Positions 52,470 to 61,279 of a stretch of DNA of 64,000 nucleotides are shown one piece after another. Every line of letters starts with the position of its first letter. Positions within the stretch are counted from its first letter, which is position 1. Made by a program: the position numbers and the translations under genes. Source of the stretch: Candidatus Geothrix odensensis. GTDB lineage: Bacteria; Acidobacteriota; Holophagae; Holophagales; Holophagaceae. The notes under the pieces were generated by a model. It was not told the origin of the DNA and made no database searches. It was given only the letters and a program-made list of their open reading frames with translations. The stretch covers positions 58,766-122,765 of the forward strand of contig JADKCH010000009.1 of the NCBI GenBank assembly GCA_016714685.1, in the 5' to 3' direction.

Positions 52470-54863
52470 ATGGTGGCTAGGTCTTCTGCACGAGTTTGTC
52501 TGGTGGCCCTGCTGGCCATGGGGTCGAGCCTTGGTGCTGCCGTCCGCAGCGGCCTGGTGGCGGGCCGGGTGGCCGATGACCAGGGGCGTCCAGTGGCCGG
52601 GGCCACGCTGATCCTCTCGAATCCCGTCTCGGGCTACCGCCAGAAAGTCCAGACCGATGCCAAGGGGGCCTTCGCCTTCCAGAACGTCCCCTTCAACACC
52701 TACCACCTGGACACCCAGGCCCCCGGCCTGCTGCCAAGCCACCTCGATGTGGATGTCCACAGCCAGCTGCCCCTGGTCGTGCCGGTGACGCTGAGGCCCG
52801 AGGGCGCCGTCGTCGTGGTGGAGGAGAACCTGCGGCTGGTGGAGGATCACCCCTCCACCCACCTCGACATCGACAAGAGCACCATCGAGCGTACCCCCAC
52901 CGCGGTGCAGAGCCGGGCCATGGAGAGCATCCTGCTGGCCACGCCGGGCTTCGTGGCCGATGAGAACGGGCGCTTCCACTTCCGGGGCAGCCACGGCCAG
53001 ATGACCTACGTGGTGGATGGCATCCCGGTGTCGGATCAGCTCCACGCCACCTTCAGCAACAGCCTGGACCCCTCCCAGGTGGAGAGCATGGAGGTCATCA
53101 CCGGCGGCATCTCCGCGGAGTACGGCGGCAAGCCCGTGGTGGTGGTGAACGTCACCACGAAATCGGGCCTGGGCACGCCCAACGGCTTCGAGGGCGAGGT
53201 CTCCTTCGGCGCGGCGCGGTTCCGCACGGCCGAGGCCGGCTTCAACGCCAGGGGCGGAGCGGCATCGTTCGGCTGGTTCGTGAGCGGGGCGGCCAGCGAG
53301 AGCGACCGGTTCCTGGATCCCGTCAACTTCGAGAACCTTCACAACCACGGCCGGACCGGCCGCCTGTTCTCCCGCTTCGACTGGATCCTCGGCAGCCAGG
53401 ACACGCTGCGGTTCTCCGTCTCCGGAGGCCGCACGGACCGCCAGGTGGCGAACCTGGCCTCCCAGCAGGCGCAGGGGCAGGACCAGCGGGCGGCCACGGC
53501 GGACACGAGCGTGAGCCTCGCCTGGGCCCACCTGTTCAGCGATGCGCAGAGCCTCGATGCCTCGCTGTTCTTCCGGGCCTCCCGGGCCGAACTGAAGCCC
53601 AGCGAGAATCTGACGGATGGCTTCACGGCGGGCGGCCACCGGGATTTCCCCTACTGGGCGAGGCAGGACCGCAGCCTGGACAACCTAGGGGTGCAGGCGG
53701 CCTTCACGCAGCGCTGGGGCAAGGAGAACCTCACGAAGGTCGGTCTCCAGCACATCGCCTTCCCCCTCCACGAGCGGTTCGACTTCGCCATCACGGACGA
53801 TGCCCTGGCCACCGGGCCCGGTGATCCCTTCTACCCCTACACGCCGGCCGGTGGGGGGAACGTCTTCCGGTTCGACGGGCGGCTGCGGCCCACGCTGACC
53901 TCGGCCTTCATCCAGAACGACCTCCACCTCGGGGCCCTCTTCCTCGCCCTGGGCCTGCGGTACGACGCCTACACCGTGGCCGATGTCTCCGACAACCAGC
54001 TGCAGCCGCGTCTGGGGCTCAGCTACCGGTTCGATGCCACGGGCACCGTGCTGCGGGCCAGCTACGACCGCCTGATGATCCTGCGCGAGCACGAGAACCT
54101 CGCGCTCGCGCTGTCCCAGCAGGCCTGGGATCTGGGCCCCTACGCGGGCACGCCGCGCCAGCCACTGCGGCCCGAGCACCAGGATTCCTACAGCTACGGC
54201 GTCGAACAGCAGCTCGGCAAGGCCGGGCGGGTGATGCTGGAGTACTGGGAGAAGCAGAGCCGCAACGCCGGCGACAACGCCCAGTTCCTGAACACGGGCG
54301 TGCTCTTCCCGGTCGGCGCCGACCGGGGCATCTTCCGGGGCGTGAACCTGCGCCTGGATCTGGTGCCCGTGAAGGGCTGGTCCGGCTACCTGAGCCTCGG
54401 TCGCACCCGGGCCATCTTCCAGGCCCCCCTGGTGGGCGGCCTCCAGCTGGAGGCCCCCGAAGCGCTGCCGGGCGAGCGCTTCCTCATCGACCACGACCAG
54501 AAGCTGAGCGCCCAGGTGGGCCTCACCTTCGAACGGGACGGCTTCACCGCGCAGGTCATCGGCCGCCACGACTCGGGCCTGGTCGCGGCGGACCCGGCCG
54601 ACGCGGGCGGTGATCCCGACTACGCCTTTGGCGCGGGCTACGTGCGGCTGGATTCCGAGGGGACCTGGCGGATCAAGTCGCGCACCACCTGGGACCTGAG
54701 CCTGGGCCAGGAGTGGCGCTTGCGGACCGGCCGCCTGGCCCTCGGGGTGGACCTCCTCAATGCCACCGACGAGAAGGGCCTCTACAACTTCCTAAGCGTC
54801 TTCGGCGGCACCCACGTCATCCCGCCCCGCACCCTGGCGGCACGGGTGAAGTGGAAGTTCTGA
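52470..54863 (+). CDS. TonB-dependent outer-membrane receptor with carboxypeptidase-regulatory-like domain
   Basis: A 797-residue protein with a signal peptide (ARVCLVALLAMGSSLGAA). A carboxypeptidase regulatory-like domain follows (GLVAGRVADDQGRPVAGATLIL, residues about 28-110). The plug has ESILLATPGFVADENGRFHFRGSHGQMTYVVDGIPVSD and VESMEVITGGISAEYGGKPVVVVNVTTKSG. The beta-barrel runs to the terminal Phe (ARVKWKF), as needed for outer-membrane insertion. This Oar/SusC-like architecture is very common in Acidobacteriota. The ligand is unknown. GGAG lies 8 bases before the ATG. Confidence 0.9.
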   Translation: MVARSSARVCLVALLAMGSSLGAAVRSGLVAGRVADDQGRPVAGATLILSNPVSGYRQKVQTDAKGAFAFQNVPFNTYHLDTQAPGLLPSHLDVDVHSQLPLVVPVTLRPEGAVVVVEENLRLVEDHPSTHLDIDKSTIERTPTAVQSRAMESILLATPGFVADENGRFHFRGSHGQMTYVVDGIPVSDQLHATFSNSLDPSQVESMEVITGGISAEYGGKPVVVVNVTTKSGLGTPNGFEGEVSFGAARFRTAEAGFNARGGAASFGWFVSGAASESDRFLDPVNFENLHNHGRTGRLFSRFDWILGSQDTLRFSVSGGRTDRQVANLASQQAQGQDQRAATADTSVSLAWAHLFSDAQSLDASLFFRASRAELKPSENLTDGFTAGGHRDFPYWARQDRSLDNLGVQAAFTQRWGKENLTKVGLQHIAFPLHERFDFAITDDALATGPGDPFYPYTPAGGGNVFRFDGRLRPTLTSAFIQNDLHLGALFLALGLRYDAYTVADVSDNQLQPRLGLSYRFDATGTVLRASYDRLMILREHENLALALSQQAWDLGPYAGTPRQPLRPEHQDSYSYGVEQQLGKAGRVMLEYWEKQSRNAGDNAQFLNTGVLFPVGADRGIFRGVNLRLDLVPVKGWSGYLSLGRTRAIFQAPLVGGLQLEAPEALPGERFLIDHDQKLSAQVGLTFERDGFTAQVIGRHDSGLVAADPADAGGDPDYAFGAGYVRLDSEGTWRIKSRTTWDLSLGQEWRLRTGRLALGVDLLNATDEKGLYNFLSVFGGTHVIPPRTLAARVKWKF

Positions 54864-54891
54864 GGGCCCGGCGCCGCTTCGAAGCGGCCCG

Positions 54892-55437
54892 CTACTGCCA
54901 GGCGCCGAGCAGGTGCTCCAGCCGCGTCAGGGCCGACTCGAGGGCGGGGTCCTGGTGGGGGGCGGCGGCCTGACGCAGGTCGGCCGTCACCGCACGCAGG
55001 GCAGACAGGTCTGTCGCGAGGGTTCCGACCGCCTTGCCGAGGGAGGTGGCGACTTCCGAGAGCTGGTCCTCGGGGCGGATGCCCGTATGGTTAGGGATCC
55101 TCCGCTCCGCGAGGTCCTCCAGGACGGACCTGAACCGGAACAGCGGACCGGCGATGCGGTGGCTGAGGAGGACCACGAAGCCCGTCACGAGGGCGGTGGA
55201 CAAGGCCAGGTTGAAGGCCGCCAGCACCAGGATGATGGGCAGCAGCATCTGCTCGAGGCTGCGGTAGCTCGCGTGGGCGGAGGCCAGCCCGGCCTGGACT
55301 TCGCTGTCGAGGAACAGGTAGAGCCCGAACCCGAACAGCCCGGTGAGGAGCACCTGCACGAGGAGGAAGGCCCCCGCGAGGCGCAGCTGGAAGCGGGTGT
55401 CGATCAGGATGATGCGGCGCTTTTTATCAGGTGTCAT
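54892..55437 (-). CDS. Small HAMP-like membrane protein of the cytochrome operon
   Basis: A 181-residue protein with two membrane helices: FQLRLAGAFLLVQVLLTGLFGFGLYLF and MLLPIILVLAAFNLALSTALVTGFVVLL. The second is followed by SHRIAGPLFRFRSVLEDLAERRIP, a HAMP-like start, and a helical tail. No kinase, methyl-acceptor or cyclase domain is attached. It lies 8 bp downstream of the tetraheme cytochrome gene with GAGGG before its ATG, so it is probably the third gene of that operon. It may link the redox state of the cytochrome to an unseen partner; this is a guess. Confidence 0.7.
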   Translation of the reverse strand: MTPDKKRRIILIDTRFQLRLAGAFLLVQVLLTGLFGFGLYLFLDSEVQAGLASAHASYRSLEQMLLPIILVLAAFNLALSTALVTGFVVLLSHRIAGPLFRFRSVLEDLAERRIPNHTGIRPEDQLSEVATSLGKAVGTLATDLSALRAVTADLRQAAAPHQDPALESALTRLEHLLGAWQ

Positions 55438-55445
55438 GGCAGCCC

Positions 55446-55883
55446 TCAATGGCAGATGCGGCAGAGCTGGCCCCGGTCATTCCGGTGGACCAGCAGGTAG
55501 GTCCGGTGGCGCGCCTGGCGGCGGAACAGGCGGCCGAACAGGCTCTCGGCCTTCCAGCGCAAGGCGTCCTCCCTGGGTCTGGAGAGATCGTGGCAGGTGA
55601 AGCAGGCCAGGACCTGGTTCTTGGCGAGGGGGAGCGGGGTGGGCAGGGGCCTCCGGAGCGGCTTGCCCACGGAATGATGCTGGGCCATGTCAGCCGGTGC
55701 ATGACAGGTCATGCAGAACGCCGTGCAGGGCTGCCAGCGGTGGGCCTCCCAGAGGCTCGCGCCTGCCTCCCGGTGGCAGGCCGTGCAGGCCGCGGCATCC
55801 TGCAGCAGGCCGTGGATGGGCTGGCCGGCCGCATCCTGGGCGTCCAGGGACAGGGCGAGGAGAGGGAGCAGGAGCCAGCGCAT
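55446..55883 (-). CDS. Periplasmic tetraheme c-type cytochrome
   Basis: A 145-residue exported protein. After a signal peptide (MRWLLLPLLALSLDAQ) there are four CxxCH heme-binding motifs: CTACH, CMTCH, CFTCH and CRICH, the last forming the very C-terminus. Additional His residues (AQHHS, ARHRTY, LVHRN) could be distal ligands. Its ATG overlaps the stop of the upstream beta-barrel gene (ATGA), which shows tight coupling. This arrangement suggests an electron carrier that works with the outer-membrane protein. Cytochromes of this size belong to the NrfB/NapC-like or split-Soret multiheme classes; which one is unclear. Confidence 0.85.
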   Translation of the reverse strand: MRWLLLPLLALSLDAQDAAGQPIHGLLQDAAACTACHREAGASLWEAHRWQPCTAFCMTCHAPADMAQHHSVGKPLRRPLPTPLPLAKNQVLACFTCHDLSRPREDALRWKAESLFGRLFRRQARHRTYLLVHRNDRGQLCRICH

Positions 55884-56995
55884 CAGAACACCACGACCAC
55901 TTGGGCCAGGAGCACATTGGCGCTGTAGCCGGGGGCTTCCCGGGTGGCGGCCGTCGCCTGGAAGGTGTGCTGCCACTCGACCTTGACCTGGACGATCCCG
56001 GCCAGCACCGCCGCGGCGCCCAGGGCCATCCGCGCATCCCGCTCGTCGCCGGAGGCGGGGTCGGAGCTGAGCTGCGACATCCGCTCGTACCGCAGGAAGA
56101 AGGTCGTCGGCAGGGGGCCCTCCGGGAAGCCGAGCTCCTGGGTCAGGTGCCAGCCGTGTTTCGTGAAGCCTTCCGCCTGATCGCTGGCCTCCCGCCGGCG
56201 CCAGAGATACTCCCCGCGCAGGAAGAACGGCCCCATGCGCCCTTCCGCGTCCGCGGCCCAGGCCACTTCCTGCTTCCGCCGGAACCGGTCCATGTCGTAG
56301 AGCACCGACAGGCCGAACTCGGCGGCCTTCGGCTCCCGTCCGTCCCGCAGCGAGAAGGGATTGCCCAGGGGGGTGATCCCGATCCGGCCGCCGATGAGCC
56401 GGCCCTCGTCGAACCCCTTCAGGGCGAAGGCATTGAAATTCACTTCGCCGTCGTTGCCCAGCACCCGGAGGCCCAGGTCGTTGTAGCCGCCGTCCATGAT
56501 GGCGCTGGTGGTGAAGGGGCGCGAGATCGACACACTGTCCTTGCTGGCGAAATACTGCCAGTCGCTGCCGAAGGGGACATCGAACCGCCCCACCTGCACG
56601 TGGAAGCCCTTCTCCACCCAGAGGCGCCCTCGGGGGGCGATGGTGCCGCCGAAGGGATGCCAGTCCAGGAACCCCACCGCCAGCTGCGTGGCCTCCTGCG
56701 TCGAGACAACGGCGAAGGCGGCCTCCAGGTTTTCGTGGAACTCGCCCGCCAGGTCGAGCTCGAAGGCGCCCCAGTCCAGCTTCTTCCGGCCCTGGTCGTC
56801 GGGTCCGAACAGGCCATCGCCGAAGGCCGAGAGCTTGATGCCGAACAGGTGGTCCGCGAGGCGGTCCCGGCCCTGGTCGATGGACTCCCGCCAGGTCCTG
56901 GACTGCCCGCCTTCCGGGGGCGGGGCCGGCAGGCCCTGGCCCGCCGCGTGGACCGCAGCCAGGACCAGGCCGAGACAGGGGGTGCGCAAGGACAT
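55883..56995 (-). CDS. Outer-membrane beta-barrel (porin-like) protein of the cytochrome operon
   Basis: A 370-residue protein with a signal peptide (SLRTPCLGLVLAAVHAAGQG). The rest shows alternating beta-strand patterns with aromatic girdles (GAFELDLAGEFHENLEAAF, GRLWVEKGFHVQVGRFDVPFG, FFLRGEYLWRRRE, TTFFLRYERMSQL) and ends in VVVF with a terminal Phe, as outer-membrane barrels do. The GRFDVPFG and MDGGYNDLGLRVLG parts resemble phosphate-selective or short-chain porin families. It is co-translated with a tetraheme cytochrome. GAGG stands 4 bases before the ATG. Confidence 0.8.
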   Translation of the reverse strand: MSLRTPCLGLVLAAVHAAGQGLPAPPPEGGQSRTWRESIDQGRDRLADHLFGIKLSAFGDGLFGPDDQGRKKLDWGAFELDLAGEFHENLEAAFAVVSTQEATQLAVGFLDWHPFGGTIAPRGRLWVEKGFHVQVGRFDVPFGSDWQYFASKDSVSISRPFTTSAIMDGGYNDLGLRVLGNDGEVNFNAFALKGFDEGRLIGGRIGITPLGNPFSLRDGREPKAAEFGLSVLYDMDRFRRKQEVAWAADAEGRMGPFFLRGEYLWRRREASDQAEGFTKHGWHLTQELGFPEGPLPTTFFLRYERMSQLSSDPASGDERDARMALGAAAVLAGIVQVKVEWQHTFQATAATREAPGYSANVLLAQVVVVF

Positions 56996-57044
56996 GGAGC
57001 CTCTTCCCGTCCAGTCTCGGCTCGCCGGTGGTGGGGCATGAATC

Positions 57045-57078
57045 CTGACCCCGGGGGAGGGAATGTCCCCGGGGTCAG
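57045..57078 (-). terminator. Strong hairpin after the RND pump gene
   Basis: Perfect 12-bp arms CTGACCCCGGGG/CCCCGGGGTCAG with a 10-base loop, 6 bases downstream of the RND stop on the minus strand. There is no T-run, so termination efficiency is uncertain; it separates the efflux operon from the cytochrome operon. Confidence 0.55.
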
Positions 57079-57084
57079 GGGTGA

Positions 57085-60000
57085 TCAGGCCTGGCCGAGC
57101 CCCCGTCGCTTGCCCACCCATTCATAGAAACCCGGCAGCACCAGGAGGGTGAACAGGGTGGAGGTGACCAGGCCGCCCACCATCACGATGGCGAGGGGGC
57201 GTTCCAGCTCGCTGCCGCCGAAGCCGACCAGCATGGGCAGGAGGCCCAGGATGGCGGCGCCCGCGGTCATGAGCTTGGGGCGCACCCGGCCGAGGCTGGC
57301 CTCCAGCACGGACTGCCTCAGGGACAGGCCCGAGGCGTGGAGGTCCTTGGTCTGGGTGATGAGCACCAGGCTGTTCTGCACGGCCACGCCGAAGAGGCCG
57401 ATCATGCCGACGATGGAGCTCACGTTCCAGGTCTCGCCCGCCAGCCAGAGGCTGAACAGCCCGCCCGCGAAGGCGTTGGGCAGGGTGGCCAGCACGACCG
57501 CCACCTCCCACCACTTGTTGAGCGCGAGGTAGAGCAGGCCCACGACGATGCCCAGGGCCACCGCGATGGCGATGAGGAGCCGCTGCTGAGTCTCCCGGGC
57601 CTCTTCGATCTTGCCGCCCAGCTTCACCACGGTGCCCTTCGGCAGGGGATAGGAGGCCAGCAGGGCATCCACGCGCTTGGCCGCGCCGCCGAGGTCGCCC
57701 TCCGTGCGGAGGTTGAGCGCGAGGCGCCGCTGGCTGGCTTCCCGGCGGATCATGCTGGGCGTGGTGGTCTCCTCGAAGTGGACCACCTGGCCCAGCTCCA
57801 GGACCCGGCCATCGTCCAGCACCAGGGGCAGGCGCTGGAGCCGCTCAGGCGTGACTTCCCCCTGGAACTGGAACTTCACCACCCGGCCAATGCGCTGGGG
57901 GCCATCGTAGCGGGGCGAGACCTCCAGGCCCTGGAGGGCCGCCTGGAGGGTCTGCAGCAGCAGCGGGCGGGGCACGCCCAGGTGGCGGAGATCGCGGTCA
58001 TCGATCCGGACCTGCCACTTGGGCAGGGGGCCGCCCGCGTCCGGGGCCACGGACTTCACGCCGGGCAGCTCGGTCAGCCGCCTGCGCAGGTCAGGCGCGA
58101 GGGCCTCCAGAGCGGCCATGTCCGGATGGAAGAGCTTCACCTGCAGGTCGGCGGGGGTGCCGCCGAGCCCTTCGGAGATCTTCATGTTCATGGGCGTGGT
58201 GAGCTCCACCGGGTAGGGCATCTCGTCGGCCAGGGCAGCCAGGGCGGCCTCGACCTTCTTGGGATCGGCGCTAGGTTCCAGCAGCACGAGGATGTCGCTG
58301 GAGTAGTGGGGCATCGGATCCTCCGTGACGTCCCCCCGGCCGGTGCGGCGGTAGTAGTCCTTCACGCCCGGCACCTGGCGGATGCGCCGGCCCAGCAGCT
58401 TGTTGCCCTGGTCCACCGCCTCGAGGCTGGTTTCCGCGGGGAAGTTCGGCGTGAGGATGAAGGCGCCTTCATCGAGGCTGGGGAGGAAGTTGCTCCCGAG
58501 CCCCAGGGCCAGCACGATGCTGGCGGCGGTGATGGCGCCGGCCACGGCCAGCAGCCGGGCCCCGTGGCTGAGGGCCCAGATGAGGGCCGGGCGGTAGACC
58601 TCCTTGAGCTTCGTGACGAACCGGGGCTCCTCGAGCACCGTGCCCGGCGGCAGGAACCGCTCCACCAGCGTGGGCACCAGGGTGAAGCTGAGGATCAGGC
58701 TGAGGGTCATGGCCGAGCCCACGGCCACGGCCAGGGGCGCGTACAGCTTGCCGGCCACGCCGCCGATGGCCAGCAGCGGAATGAAGACCGCCAGGATCAC
58801 CAGCACGGCGATGAGGATGGGGATCCCCACCTCCGAGGCGGCCACCACCAGGGTGGCGCGGCGGGAGGCCGCGTCCGTGGCGTGGGCCTGATGCAGCCGG
58901 TGGGTGAGGTTCTCCACCATGATGACGCCCGCGTCCACCAGCAGTCCCACCGAGATGGCCAACCCGCCGAGGGTGAGGGCGTTCAGGCCCAGGCCCATCC
59001 ACATGAGCGGAATGGCCGCGCCGAGCGTGGCCAGCGGCAGCAGGATGATCACCACCAGCGCGCCACGCAGGTTGCCCAGCAGGACCACGAGCACGAGCCC
59101 CACGAAGGCTCCACCCAGCAGCAGCGCCAGCGTGACGCCGCTGAGGGCGTGGCGCACGAAGGCGCCCTGGTCGTAGAACATCTCCAGCTTCATGCCTTCC
59201 GGAAGGCCCTTCTGGAGTTCCGGCAGGGCCTCGCGGACGGCCTGGGCGGTGCTGAGCGCCTCGGCAGTGGGCTGCTTCACCACGCGCAGCGAGACGGCCT
59301 CGGCGCCACGGTAGGTGGAGAGCCCCCGCCGGAAGGCGGCGCCCTCCTGCACGTCGGCCACCTCGCCGAGGTAGACGGTGCCACGCTGGGTCTGGATGGG
59401 CAGCTTGCGGAGCTCGTCCGGGGTGGGTGCGGAGCTGCCCAGGGTGACGAACCAGCCCTTGTCCTGGAGTTCCAGGATGCCTGCGCCGCCGTCCTGGTCG
59501 CTGCCTTCCAGGGCCTCCATGGCGCGGCCGAGGGGCACCCCCAGCAGCCGCATGCGGTCGGGCCGCAGCAGCACCTGGAGCTGCCTGGCCTCGCCGCCCA
59601 GGGCCTCCACCCGCGCCACGCCGGAGACGGCCTGGAGCCGGGGGACGATCACTTTCACGGCGTGGTCACGGATGGCCACGGGCCCCACGCCGGGGCCCGT
59701 CAGGACCAGTTCCTGGATCTCCTGGAGGCGCCCCGCGGCACTGGTGACCAGCGGCGGCAGCGTGCCGGGCGGGAACCCGCCCATGAGGGAGGTGACGCGC
59801 TCGCCCACCAGCTGGCGGGAGCGCCAGGGATCGGTGCCGCCCTCGAAGGCGATCACCACCTGGACCAGCCCGGCCTGTACGGTGCTCACCACGCGCTTGA
59901 CCCCGGGCAGGCCCCCCACGGCCTGCTCCAGGGGCTGGGCCACCGTGAGTTCCAGCTCGGAGGCGGCACGGCCCGGGCTCTGGATGAGCAGCTGCAGGGA

Positions 60001-60156
60001 GGGCAGCGAGAGATCCGGGATCAGGTCCCGCTTGAGGCTGAAGAAGGTCAGGGTGCCCGTGAAGGCCAGCAGCAGGGTGGCCCCGTAGACCAGCCCCTTC
60101 TTGGGCAGCAGCCAGGCGAACCAGCGGGTCAGCAGCGTGTGGGTGTCCCTACTCAT
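57085..60156 (-). CDS. RND efflux pump, heavy-metal (CzcA/HME) type
   Basis: A 1023-residue inner-membrane transporter with twelve predicted helices and two large periplasmic loops. LVDAGVIMVENLTHRLHQ corresponds to the HME signature (usual form DGAVVMVEN), and there are FQFQGEVTPERLQRLP, RRLALNLRTEGDLGG and GGLFSLWLAGETWNVSSIVGMIGLFGVAVQNSLVLI. It would export metal ions with the adaptor and channel encoded upstream. The start overlaps the adaptor gene by 8 bp. The helix-4 acidic residues that define substrate class (DFGxxxDGA) are only partly conserved, so metal specificity is open. Confidence 0.92.
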   Translation of the reverse strand: MSRDTHTLLTRWFAWLLPKKGLVYGATLLLAFTGTLTFFSLKRDLIPDLSLPSLQLLIQSPGRAASELELTVAQPLEQAVGGLPGVKRVVSTVQAGLVQVVIAFEGGTDPWRSRQLVGERVTSLMGGFPPGTLPPLVTSAAGRLQEIQELVLTGPGVGPVAIRDHAVKVIVPRLQAVSGVARVEALGGEARQLQVLLRPDRMRLLGVPLGRAMEALEGSDQDGGAGILELQDKGWFVTLGSSAPTPDELRKLPIQTQRGTVYLGEVADVQEGAAFRRGLSTYRGAEAVSLRVVKQPTAEALSTAQAVREALPELQKGLPEGMKLEMFYDQGAFVRHALSGVTLALLLGGAFVGLVLVVLLGNLRGALVVIILLPLATLGAAIPLMWMGLGLNALTLGGLAISVGLLVDAGVIMVENLTHRLHQAHATDAASRRATLVVAASEVGIPILIAVLVILAVFIPLLAIGGVAGKLYAPLAVAVGSAMTLSLILSFTLVPTLVERFLPPGTVLEEPRFVTKLKEVYRPALIWALSHGARLLAVAGAITAASIVLALGLGSNFLPSLDEGAFILTPNFPAETSLEAVDQGNKLLGRRIRQVPGVKDYYRRTGRGDVTEDPMPHYSSDILVLLEPSADPKKVEAALAALADEMPYPVELTTPMNMKISEGLGGTPADLQVKLFHPDMAALEALAPDLRRRLTELPGVKSVAPDAGGPLPKWQVRIDDRDLRHLGVPRPLLLQTLQAALQGLEVSPRYDGPQRIGRVVKFQFQGEVTPERLQRLPLVLDDGRVLELGQVVHFEETTTPSMIRREASQRRLALNLRTEGDLGGAAKRVDALLASYPLPKGTVVKLGGKIEEARETQQRLLIAIAVALGIVVGLLYLALNKWWEVAVVLATLPNAFAGGLFSLWLAGETWNVSSIVGMIGLFGVAVQNSLVLITQTKDLHASGLSLRQSVLEASLGRVRPKLMTAGAAILGLLPMLVGFGGSELERPLAIVMVGGLVTSTLFTLLVLPGFYEWVGKRRGLGQA

Positions 60157-61279
60157 CGCCGCCTCCCGAGCGGAGGCGCATCAGCTTGGACTTGAGCAGG
60201 TAGGCGCCGTCCGTGACGACCCTGGCCCCGGCGGGCAGGGCGTCGAGGACCAGCGTGTCGCGCGCCACGTCGGGCCCGCGCTTCACCGGCCGGAAGCGGG
60301 CCAGGTCCCCGTCCACGAGGAACACCCCCCACACGCCATCGATCTGCTGCAGGGCCGAGGACGGGAGCAGGACGCCATGGCCCACGGGCACCTGGACCTC
60401 CAGGGGCGTGCCGGGCAGCGGCAGCGGCGCGCCGGACAGGCGCAGCCGGTAGGTCATGCGGTGCGTCGTGTCCCCCATGCTGGAGGGCAGGCCCACCACC
60501 TCGCCGTGCCAGGTGCGGGCCTCGTCGCGGACGGTGGTGCGGCTGCCGAGCTTCCAGGCGCCCGGGGCCGGGGGGGGCAGCTCCACCAGCGCGAGGGAGG
60601 CCGAGGCCGCCTGGAAGGCGCCCAGCTCCTCGTTCATGGCCACCCCCTGGCCCAGCTGGGCCTTCCAGGCGGACACGGTCCCGGCGCTGGGGGCGCGGAG
60701 GATGAGGGTGCCGTCGGCCTGGTCGGGCGTGACGCCCCGCGCCTGGAGCGAGATGCGGGCGGATTCCGCTTCGGCGCTCGCGCTGGCCTGCTCGGCTTCG
60801 GCGCTTTCCAGGTCGCGGCGGGCACCGGCTTGGGCCGCGGCGAGCCGCTGCTCCCGGGCGAGATCCGCCTGGGCGCGCTTGAGCCGGGCCTGGGCGCTCA
60901 GCCACCGCGACTTCAGCTCGGCCAGCTCGGGGCTGCGCAGCGTCAACAGCACGGCGCCCTTGGCCAGGGGGCGGCCGGGGGCGGCCGGGGCCGAGGCGAT
61001 GATGCCGCTCACGGGCGCGGTGAGGAGGGCGCGGGCGGACTCGTCCCCGGCGGCCTCCGCGGGGAACCACACCTGCAGGGTGGAGGCTGCGGGGACCTCC
61101 TGGGTACGCAGTCCTTCCTGGATGGCCTTCAGAGGCACCGCATCCACCTCGGGGGCCTGGGGCGCCTGGGCCTTGGGAGGCTCGGCCGGGGGCGAGGATT
61201 TGCAGGCCTGGAGGCCCAGGAGGACCCCCGCCGCCAGCAGCAGGGACAGCGCGGAGGGGTGGGGACGGAAGGCGGTCAT
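60149..61279 (-). CDS. RND efflux periplasmic adaptor lipoprotein
   Basis: A 376-residue membrane fusion protein. The N-terminal lipobox LLGLQAC is followed by a Pro/Ala-rich linker. The order is beta-barrel (VWFPAEAAGDE), lipoyl half (APVSGIIASAPAAPGRPLAKGAVLLTLRS), an alpha-hairpin with long coiled coil (about 120-175), and the second lipoyl half (LRAPSAGTVSAWKAQLGQGVAM). It is the CzcB-type partner of the pump encoded downstream (8-bp overlap) and overlaps the TolC-like gene upstream by ATGA. Confidence 0.9.
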   Translation of the reverse strand: MTAFRPHPSALSLLLAAGVLLGLQACKSSPPAEPPKAQAPQAPEVDAVPLKAIQEGLRTQEVPAASTLQVWFPAEAAGDESARALLTAPVSGIIASAPAAPGRPLAKGAVLLTLRSPELAELKSRWLSAQARLKRAQADLAREQRLAAAQAGARRDLESAEAEQASASAEAESARISLQARGVTPDQADGTLILRAPSAGTVSAWKAQLGQGVAMNEELGAFQAASASLALVELPPPAPGAWKLGSRTTVRDEARTWHGEVVGLPSSMGDTTHRMTYRLRLSGAPLPLPGTPLEVQVPVGHGVLLPSSALQQIDGVWGVFLVDGDLARFRPVKRGPDVARDTLVLDALPAGARVVTDGAYLLKSKLMRLRSGGGDE

